From Saccharina japonica (Eukaryota > Sar > Phaeophyceae > Laminariales > Laminariaceae): a DNA stretch of 64,000 nucleotides. Location: contig MEHQ01000631.1 of the NCBI GenBank assembly GCA_008828725.1, forward strand, positions 132,763-196,762, given 5' to 3'. The first letter of the stretch is position 1. Each line of letters starts with the position of its first letter. Both the position numbers and the translations under genes were made by a program. The notes under the pieces are model-generated. The model had not been told where the DNA came from. It worked only from the letters and a program-made list of their open reading frames with translations, and made no database searches. Shown in pieces: positions 58,701-64,000 of this stretch.

Positions 58701-60359
58701 TACATACATACATACATACATACATACATACATACATACATACATACATACATACATACATACATACATACATACATACATACATACATACATACATACA
58801 TACATACATACATACATACATACATACATACATACTATACGTAGCTGATCATTCATACCTGTACTGAGCGTAGTATCTCTGTGTCGTAGTTTTGTGACCA
58901 CATAACTGGTATATTTTTTGGATGAAGAATCGGCACGGACACTGGGTGTGCTGGATGTCGACGGGTAGAAAGGAAGGTTTGATGTGAAGAACACACACAC
59001 TCGTGTACGTATTCTTTCGTCTTTTGTACCCGTCGACATCCCCAGGACACCCAGTGTCCGTGCCGATTTACGTTCCACGGCATGGAGTGTACAGAGTTTC
59101 AGGTTATATATATGTTTCATTTCTGGCATCATAAGACAAACGACCTACAGCAGTTAATATGTGTGAACCAAATTCAAGAAACGAAAAGTCCACCAGACGA
59201 CACCAGACAGAGTAAAAAAAAAAACATTTTCACTATTTTTGATGACACCCTGACCAAAACAAAATCTCAACCGAAAACCATTATCTCAACTTACAAATCC
59301 CCTGTTTATTATTAAGTGATATATACGAACAATCATGATACAACTTACCCTCGTAAGGATGCCTTTGCAGCCGGCAGGTGCGCAGCTCCGGTCCAGCCCG
59401 CTGAAAGGTTCATCGGTGACTCTCGCCAGGGATGGGTTGACGAGCTCTTTCAGTTCGACCTCGAATGCTGCAGATAAACGGGGACCGACACAACAGTAGA
59501 GCAGCACCACCAAAGGGAACCCTATTGTTAGTCGCTGGTTCAGGCTTTGGGAACATTTTTTTTAGTTTTTTCGTTTTTTGTCCATCCCATTTATAATCTT
59601 CGCCCTTCCTTGCTCTCTCCTTCCTAGTCGTAACTCAGATCCGGGGTCACAAAGTAGGCTCTTCTCCCTCCTCCCCCGCTACGGTTATTGCCTTCCTTTT
59701 TATCGCGAGAAGATTTCAGCACTTTCTTCCCTCTTCAACTTTCGTCGAATTGTGCTTACCCACGCTATAATGTGCGCTCTTGACAGCAGTTGGTGTCATT
59801 TGAGAATACAAATCTCCTCAATACGAGGAGAATCGAACCCCCGACCTCCAACGCTAACAGGCTTCGTGGCTACCAGTTAGACCACCGGGGCGACCACATT
59901 GCGACATTGCGGCAGCACATGTTATTGGTGGCAGTTCGCCATTGTAAAAAGCACCAGGCATACATACATCTTGTAGCAAGTTTTAATTTGCAGTGAGAAT
60001 ACAAAAATTCGGCTTGAAACATTTGTTTGTCTACGTCACTCCTTCTGCCTCCTCTTGCAGGAGTAATATATACAACACATCACGCGGCATCACGCGCTGA
60101 TCGACCACGATCGCTACAGGGCTACAGGGATTGCCTTACAACGTTTATTTTTACTTTTTACCTAAATACGTATAAATACCATTCGATGATACAGCAGTAT
60201 TAATAGTAGCGAAACTAATAGTGGTGCGGCCGTCTTGCCAAAGCGTTTGTAAGGTGAGCGTGGTGTACTGCGAGTATAATAAGAATTGAATGTGGATTTT
60301 GCACCTGATACGTTCCACCGGCCAAGCAGTAGACAACCAAGCAGGCTGATGGCCCTCAT
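36826..60359 (-). CDS. Multi-exon gene: secreted protein with three discoidin-like modules and a C-terminal right-handed beta-helix
   Basis: I built this model from splice sites and frame continuity; it is not a single ORF. Exons in order (high-low): 60359-60305, 59467-59349, 50571-50424, 49366-49185, 46950-46837, 46312-46207, 45716-45502, 45090-44905, 44435-44312, 43524-43457, 42795-42664, 41894-41814, one unclear exon near 41700-41530, 41272-41117, 40838-40659, 40360-40271, 38477-38355, 37890-37719, 37320-37223, 36909-36826 (ends TAA). All listed junctions keep phase and most have GTRAG-type donors. The start is an ATG opening a hydrophobic signal peptide. Three modules share an exon beginning Asp-Gly, an SRWSC-like motif, a phase-1 junction giving Ala-Phe (AFHKGDER in module 3) and an end like SIKE, GITE or AISE. 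Downstream exons carry beta-helix coils such as LKSGVNLRG. Total is about 850 residues. Seen: exons and motifs. Known: discoidin folds bind carbohydrate and beta-helices are common in polysaccharide lyases and epimerases. Inferred: a wall-polysaccharide role; I cannot name the enzyme. The 8.8-kb second intron and the stretch 38.5-40.3 kb may hide further exons. Confidence 0.72.
42664..44435 (-). other. Discoidin-like module 3 (exons 9-11)
   Basis: This is the best-conserved module. Exon 44435-44312 has DGDNSPDSRWSC and ends QIQLG. Exon 43524-43457 starts with the split Ala and reads FHKGDERHDEFSINVR. Exon 42795-42664 ends with FMSIKE before GTGACG. The phases join cleanly (0/1, 1/0, 0/0). Its second half is split by an intron that modules 1 and 2 lack. 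Confidence 0.75.
45502..46950 (-). other. Linker exon and discoidin-like module 2 (exons 5-7)
   Basis: Exon 46950-46837 (114 nt, TEIYVEVDDVPVT) links modules 1 and 2. Exon 46312-46207 begins DGSTSTSSSWFC and ends QIRIG in phase 1. Exon 45716-45502 (215 nt) starts at the Ala-Phe junction and ends with ARYVKIEG and then AISE before GTGTGT. The ARYV(K/R)I segment is the usual late strand of F5/8 type C-like folds. The next linker exon, 45090-44905 (62 codons), is acidic and Ser/Gly rich. Confidence 0.7.
47255..48763. mobile_element. hAT-like element with (GGGTC)n subterminal arrays
   Basis: 1509 bp. The ends share CAGGGCTGTTCGCGGGTCA as terminal inverted repeats and are flanked by a perfect 8-bp duplication GTTTTAAG (47247-47254 and 48764-48771). 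Both subterminal zones carry runs of GGGTCGGGTC spaced about 35 bp apart, many followed by an inverted GACCCG. The 47.7-48.35 kb interior has no recognisable transposase. It lies in an intron of the beta-helix gene between 49185 and 46950. Confidence 0.9.
49185..50571 (-). other. Discoidin-like module 1 (exons 3-4)
   Basis: Exon 50571-50424 starts DGSRNAGSRYGC and ends in phase 1 at a weak donor (GTTCGT). Exon 49366-49185 starts with the Ala-Phe junction and ends SYIGITE before GTGAGC. The order of motifs matches modules 2 and 3, though the AFHKGDER core is degenerate here. The weak donor is the least certain junction of the module. Confidence 0.65.
50741..51062. mobile_element. hAT-like element with (GGGCC)n motifs
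   Basis: The right end, in reverse complement, reads CAGGGCTTGTTATGGGCCG, close to the CAGGGCTGTT end of the (GGGTC)n element. The body has repeated GGGCCGGGCC with AT-rich spacers. The left end (about TAGTGCTGCACAACAC) is diverged and I found no 8-bp duplication, so the boundary is approximate. It lies in the second intron of the beta-helix gene. Confidence 0.6.
52281..52500 (+). mobile_element. SINE copy, 5' truncated
   Basis: It begins at GCGTGGGTTAAGC in the middle of the family body and runs through TGTGACCCCGGATCTGAG to ATAATAAATGGGATGG and an A-rich tail. Confidence 0.8.
52740..53094 (-). mobile_element. SINE copy, minus strand, with tRNA-like head
   Basis: Full family body from the poly-T tail (52740) to the tRNA-like head near 53094, including a GAGTTCGAGCCCC B-box-like segment. 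It has an internal (TA)n run near 52967. Confidence 0.8.
52843..54214. repeat. 685-bp direct duplication joined at a single N (53529)
   Basis: 52843-53528 and 53530-54214 are nearly identical (686 and 685 bp), with scattered SNPs and small indels, and meet at one N. Each holds part of the SINE, an ATT-rich tract and the left end of the long-TIR element. The single-N junction suggests that two haplotypes or contigs were joined. Confidence 0.85.
54157..54784. mobile_element. Long-TIR DNA transposon, non-autonomous
   Basis: The 628-bp core begins GGGCAGCGGC and ends GCCGCTGCCC. Inverted similarity continues inward for about 130 bp (AAACAGGTAC, AAAACGCAC, CCTGCC). The flanks are AT-rich (TATA) so the target duplication is unclear. 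A truncated left end of the same element lies before the N at 53529. Confidence 0.65.
55698..55868. repeat. (CATA)n microsatellite
   Basis: About 170 bp of tetranucleotide repeat. It produces Tyr-Ile-His-Thr and Tyr-Val-Cys-Met runs in translated frames, which are not genes. Confidence 0.95.
55906..57165 (+). repeat. Dispersed repeat R1, copy 2
   Basis: Direct copy of 426-1750. It lies in the second intron of the beta-helix gene, antisense to it. It contains only two GAGTAC hexamers and ends at the GC-rich hairpin zone near 57120-57165. Confidence 0.75.
56640..58655 (+). repeat. Local tandem duplication inside R1 (56640-57385 and 57955-58655)
   Basis: Both parts share ACTACTGCTGTTGTTGTACTA, then CAGCAGGCAGCGCAG, TTTGTTGTCCTGGA, the ATGAATCTCTTGGC block, GCGAGCGTAGCG, and a second GATGGAGCTCTTGGC-like block ending in the perfect hairpin CGGGCGGCGTTAGCCGCCCG (57341-57360, 58613-58632) and CCCTTGTACATACATACA. 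Confidence 0.75.
58645..58836. repeat. (CATA)n microsatellite
   Basis: About 190 bp, starting right after CCCTTGTACATACATA of the R1 tandem copy. The sister copy at about 57375 has only three units at the same place. Confidence 0.95.
58929..59073. mobile_element. Hairpin MITE-like element
   Basis: Inverted arms of about 40 bp (AATCGGCACGGACACTGGGT; GGATGTCGACGGGTA) surround a centre of about 65 bp. Part of the same sequence (TCTACCCGTCGACATCCAGC, CACCCAGTGTCC) occurs at about 8850-8885. No target duplication was found. Confidence 0.6.
59349..59467 (-). other. Exon 2 of the beta-helix gene
   Basis: The exon is 119 nt, between the acceptor TTTATCTGCAG and the donor GTAAGT. Translation begins with a split Ala codon, then FEVELKELVNPSL, and later the motif SCAPAGC. 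It ends in phase 0, as the next module exon at 50571 requires. The inverted copy at 63502-63620 has the same length and the same splice signals with a few amino-acid changes, which argues for selection on both. Confidence 0.75.
59556..59895 (-). mobile_element. tRNA-derived SINE in intron 1 of the beta-helix gene
   Basis: Reverse complement starts GGTCGCCCCGGTGGTCTAAC, with an A-box-like TGGTCTAACTGGTAG and a B-box GGGTTCGATTC, then the family body and a poly-T (poly-A) end at 59556. Confidence 0.88.
60305..60359 (-). other. Exon 1 of the beta-helix gene (signal peptide)
   Basis: The exon is 55 nt: ATG plus 17 further codons and one base, with the donor CAG|GTGCAA. The residues are hydrophobic after MRA and look like a secretion signal. 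It ends in phase 1, which matches the phase-1 start of the next exon at 59467. The plus-strand copy at 62105-62159 encodes the same 18 residues. Confidence 0.7.
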
Positions 60360-62104
60360 CGCCCTTCCTTTGCAGAGAATAAGTCGCTACCTTATTGACC
60401 AGGTTTCGCTGCTGCTGCTGCCGACACAGAACAGAACCAGGAACGAACGAAAACTTTACTTTCTTTCGCTGAAGAGGATGGTGATGATGATGGGGAGGCT
60501 GTGGAGTGTGTGATCGGAGAGAGTGGGCGAGTGGGTGGGGTGTGCTGTGTACAAGGGGCAGACAATCCTTCGCGGTGCACGATTGAAGCAAGAAAGATCC
60601 AAGAGATCGCTGAGTCAGGTTCGAGGATATATCATATGATGTTGTAGTGGTTGAAACGAGCCTTGACCCGCCGCCTTTGTGGCTGGAGCGTCGTTTAGCT
60701 TGCAAAACAATTATTCTGGGAATAATGTTTATGGACGGCAAAAATGGGTCAGACCTCTACGAGTACCGCAAAAAAAATCAGTGTTGGTTGGCATCTGATC
60801 CGTATCCGGGAAGATGTAACATGTATGTACTATAGATACGACAATCTCCGAACGAAGGATTATACGATTATACATATATACTTACGCGTTCGGGGGAAAA
60901 TGTTATTTATACCAGTACGTATATATATATATATATCTGTTGTTTTTTATTTATTTAAATACGAGCGTATATACAATGTATTCATTCGTATTCGTATTCG
61001 TATTTTTTTTGTCCTGGTTCTTGGTTCTTGGTTTTTGGTTTATTGTGTGGGTCGTCACTTTCTTCTTCGACGTGGGACGCTACGGACGGTCGAACTAGAG
61101 ACGCAGGTACGTTCATCTACTATTTAATAATAGTGCTTGGCGTCCTCGTCGGAAATATGATACCAAGCAGCCAGAGAAACCGCTATATTTCAAATTCGTC
61201 CGGGGTACCAGAGGTATGGCGAGTAGTTTTCAAGTAAGAGGCACGTTTCGTGATGAACAAAGGCGCCTGATCGATATGCGTCCTTAGACACAAATGTTGA
61301 CCAGTACGTTAATATGTACGTACCACCTCGACCACGCGAAAATGCAAAAATATAAAAGAAAACTAAACAAAAATCAAGAGAAAAAGAGAAAAGAGAAAGG
61401 AAAAAAGGGGGGAAAAAAAGGAAAAAGGGGCAACGAAGAAGAAAGTGACCACCCACACAATAAACCAAAAACCAAGAACCAAGAACCAGGACAAACAAAT
61501 ATACGAATATGAATACGAAAACGTTGTATATATACTGCTGTACCAGGTACGTACTGGTATAAATATAATTTTCCCCCGAATGCGTACGTATAATCCTTCG
61601 TTCGGAGATTGTCGTATCTATAGTACATACATGTTACATCTTCCCGGATACAGATGCCAACCAAAACTGCTGCTTTTTTTTGCGGTACTCGTAGAGGTCT
61701 AACCCATTTTTTGCCATCCATAAACTTTATTCCGAGAACAAGTGTTTTGCAAGCTAAACGACGCTCCAGCCACAAAGGCGGCGGGTCAAGGCGTGTTTCA
61801 ACCACTACATACAGGATTTAATGTAAAATATGAGATATCCTCGAACCTGACTCAGCGATCTCTTGGATCTCTTCTGCTTCAATCATGCACCGCGAAGGAT
61901 TGTCTGCCCCTTGTACGCAGCACATCCCACCCACTCGCCCACTCTCTCCGATCACACACTCCACAGCCTCCCCATCATCATCACCATCCTCTTCAGCGAA
62001 AGAAAGTCAAGTTTACGTTCGTTCCTGGTTCTGTTCTGTGTCGGCAGCAGCAGAGCGAAACCTGGTCAATAAGGTAGCCACTTCTTCTCTGAAAAGGCAG
62101 GGCG

Positions 62105-63620
62105 ATGAGGGCCATCAGCCTGCTTGGTTGTCTACTGCTTGGCCGGTGGAACGTATCAGGTGCAAAATCCACAGTACACCACGCTCACCTCACAAACGCT
62201 TTGGCAAGACGGCCGCACCACTCTTTCTTTTCGCTACTATTAATACTGCTTTATCATCGTATGATATTTATACACATTATATTTATACACATTTATAGAC
62301 CAACTATTATGTGAAATTTATTTTTGGGCCCTCAGAACTGAGTTTTTAGCCAAAAATACGCGATTTACTCTGCAGCACGGCCAAAAACACCGATAGACTC
62401 GTCAGGATGCTCCCCGTAGTTTTCGTAGAGCTTTCTGACGTACTTTTTCGTTTCTCTAGGGTCGTAGTTTGACTGTTCGTCCAAGTTGCCAGTTCTGAGG
62501 ACATGATGATTTTTAGCCAAAAATCCTCAAAGATCCATTATTTTTGGCCCCAGTTCTGACCAACAAGCCTTATTTCTGGAAACTGATTAGTTGTGATTAG
62601 TTGCGCCAAAAATCAAAACGAGACCCTAGAAAAACGGAGAACCGCTCCAGAAAGCCCTCGAAAAACTACGGGGTGGATCTTTAGGAGTGTATCGGTGTTT
62701 TTGACTGTCCAACGGAGTAAAACGGGTATATTGGGCCTAGAAATCAGTTCCTGGAGCCCAAAAATAATGTTTCCCATAATAATAGTTGGTCTTGGGCAGA
62801 TTTAGTTGAAAAGTAAATAAAAAGTTGTAAGATCTCCCTGTTAGCCCTGTTAGCGGTGGTGTCAACCATTCTATAGACGCTCTGGACAGGCCATCTCGAT
62901 TCCCACTCAATGGCCCACGAGTAGTAGAGCGTCAGGGAAACTATTATACATTCATTCCTGACCTGCTGTTATGGTCTAGCTCATGTTCCCGCCTGGGGGT
63001 CGTATTGTATGCATAATCTAGGACAGCTTTCCCGGGTTGGATCTGTACTGCGCTGCTTCACATGCATGCATATAGCCGGTCGCCCCGGTGGTCTAACTGG
63101 TAGCCACGAAGCCTGTAGGGCCGGATGTCGAGGGTTCGATTCTCCCCATGGAGGTTTTTATTCTCAAATGACACCGTCTGTCGAGAGCGCATATTATAGC
63201 GTGGGTAAGCACAATCCGACGAGAGTTGACGACGGAAGAAAGTGCTGAAATCTTCTCGCGATAAAAGTGCAAGGCAAGTACCGTAGTGGGGGAGGAGGGA
63301 GAAGAGCCTACTTTGTGACCCCGGATCTGAGTTAAGACTTGGGAGGAGAGAGAAAGGAAGGAAGAAGATAATAAATGGGATGGATAAAAAAATAAAATAA
63401 AATAAAAAAAATGTTCCCAAGCCTGAGCCAGCGACTGGTAACAATAGGGCTCTCCCGTTGGTGGTGGTGATCCTTTGTTTTCGGTCCTCATCTATCTGCA
63501 GCATTCGAGGTCGAACTGAAAGAGCTCGTCAACCCATCCCTGGCGAGAGTAGAAGGTGCCCCTTTCAGCGGGCTGGACTGGAGCTGCGCACCTGCCGGCT
63601 GCAGAGGCATCCTTACGAGG
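62105..63620 (+). CDS. 5' end of a paralogue of the beta-helix gene (exons 1-2, gene continues past the window)
   Basis: Exon 1 (62105-62159) starts with ATG and encodes the same 18-residue signal peptide as the minus-strand gene. Exon 2 (63502-63620, 119 nt) sits between the acceptor TATCTGCAG and the donor GTAAGT; it carries FEVELKELVNPSL and SCAPAGC, with changes such as VTDEP to VEGAP. The phases match (1, then 1 to 0). The intron between them contains a foldback element and a SINE. No third exon is visible before 64000, so most of the gene lies outside. Both copies keep open frames and splice sites, so I see no sign that it is dead. Confidence 0.68.
62298..62797. mobile_element. Foldback element in intron 1 of the paralogue
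   Basis: About 500 bp. Both ends read AGACCAACTATTAT in opposite orientation. Diverged inverted similarity continues inward for about 200 bp (TTATTTTTGGGC, AAAACACCGATA, CCCCGTAGTTTT, CTAGGGTC). There is no matching insertion in the other copy of this intron, so it inserted after the duplication. Confidence 0.7.
63078..63411 (+). mobile_element. tRNA-derived SINE in intron 1 of the paralogue (best copy)
   Basis: Starts GGTCGCCCCGGTGGTCTAAC. A-box TGGTCTAACTGGTAG and B-box GGGTTCGATTC, spaced as in a tRNA gene, lie within the first 70 bp. The body of about 240 bp is followed by AAAAAAATAAAATAAAATAA. It is the orthologous insertion of the SINE at 59556-59895, carried along by the inverted duplication. 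Confidence 0.9.
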
Positions 63621-63800
63621 GTAAGTTGTATCATGATTGTTACGTTATATTCACTTAATTAATAAACAGGGGATTATGTAGTTGAGGAAAATGGTTTTCG
63701 GTTGAGATTTTGTTTTTGGTCAGGGTGTCATCAAAAATAGTGGAAAAATGTTTTTTTTGTTTTTAAAAATCGACCCAAATTATTTCTTCTGCTCCCACAT

Positions 63801-64000
63801 CCAGCGCGGCCCCATCAGGACCGGTTCCCCACAGTGATTGTGAGCGATAGCGACCAACCAGTATACCAGCGCAGTCCCACCAGCACCGGTACCCCATAGT
63901 GATTTGGAGCGAAGCGACCCACCAGTATACCAGCGCAGTCCCACCAGCACCGGTTCCCCATNGTGATTTGGAGCGAAGCGACCCACCAGTATACCAGCGC
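63801..64000 (+). repeat. 64-bp tandem repeat, cut by the window end
   Basis: At least three units with a 64-bp period, measured at GTATACCAGCGC (63861, 63925, 63989). Each holds CCACCAGCACCGGT and GTGATTTGGAGCGAAGCGAC. The first unit is more diverged. One N at 63962. Confidence 0.85.

Larger units (their letters stand above)
59217..63766. repeat. Large imperfect palindrome: head-to-head duplication of the 5' end of the beta-helix gene
   Basis: Left segments 59217-59895 and about 60150-61070 match, in reverse complement, right segments 63078-63766 and about 61431-62295. The arms include exon 1, exon 2, the shared SINE insertion and about 700 bp upstream of each ATG. The spacer 61071-61430 is unrelated. 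The middle of each arm differs: 59896-60150 on the left, 62296-63077 on the right, where a foldback element sits. The SINE lies at the same position relative to exon 2 in both copies, so it predates the duplication. Confidence 0.85.

Noticed and set aside
55585-58848. ORFs with long Tyr-Ile-His-Thr or Tyr-Val-Cys-Met runs
   Set aside because: They are translations of (CATA)n microsatellites.
63078-63150. tRNA gene
   Set aside because: A and B boxes are present but there is no paired acceptor stem, and the sequence continues into a SINE body with a poly-A tail.

Overview
The window looks like nuclear DNA of a brown alga (Phaeophyceae, Ectocarpus-like). The strongest evidence is an intact protein built of EsV-1-7 cysteine/histidine repeats at 30909-32222, a family expanded in brown algae. 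A very intron-rich gene and a dense, varied load of transposable elements agree with this. Most of the window is repeat or unrecognised intergenic DNA. I support three host genes: the EsV-1-7 gene, one long multi-exon gene, and the 5' end of a paralogue of that long gene.

Left third (1-18.6 kb): a dispersed repeat with a (GAGTAC)n microsatellite (426-1750); a non-autonomous LTR retrotransposon (1953-5509); unrecognised DNA with dispersed repeat fragments; a degenerate satellite built on CACCGGCAC (11.57-13.0 kb); and a nearly full coding copy of an APE-type LINE on the minus strand (13732-17780) with one frame break. An 80-base assembly gap lies at 18597-18676.

Middle (20-33 kb): a 13-unit, about 215-bp tandem repeat array with alternating unit types (20.24-24.5 kb). 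It is split by a hAT-like element (21772-23232) that carries (GGGAC)n subterminal arrays and a remnant of a hAT transposase C-terminus. Then come a Tourist-like MITE (27762-27974), a tiny TA-flanked hairpin MITE (30650-30728), and the EsV-1-7 gene.

Right half (36.8-64 kb): splice-site and reading-frame continuity on the minus strand support one roughly 23.5-kb gene, from a signal-peptide exon at 60359 to a stop at 36826. Its product has three discoidin-like modules followed by a right-handed beta-helix region, which suggests a secreted protein that binds or modifies polysaccharide. Its introns hold two more GGGNC-type hAT-like elements ((GGGTC)n at 47255-48763, (GGGCC)n at 50741-51062), SINEs, a long-TIR element and (CATA)n arrays. 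Its first two exons are repeated head to head on the plus strand (62105-63620) as the start of a paralogue that leaves the window. The two copies share a large imperfect palindrome centred near 61250, so the pair probably uses a shared upstream region.

Three elements in the window carry subterminal pentamer arrays that differ only at one base (GGGAC, GGGTC, GGGCC). With the head-to-head beta-helix gene pair, this is the most unusual thing here.
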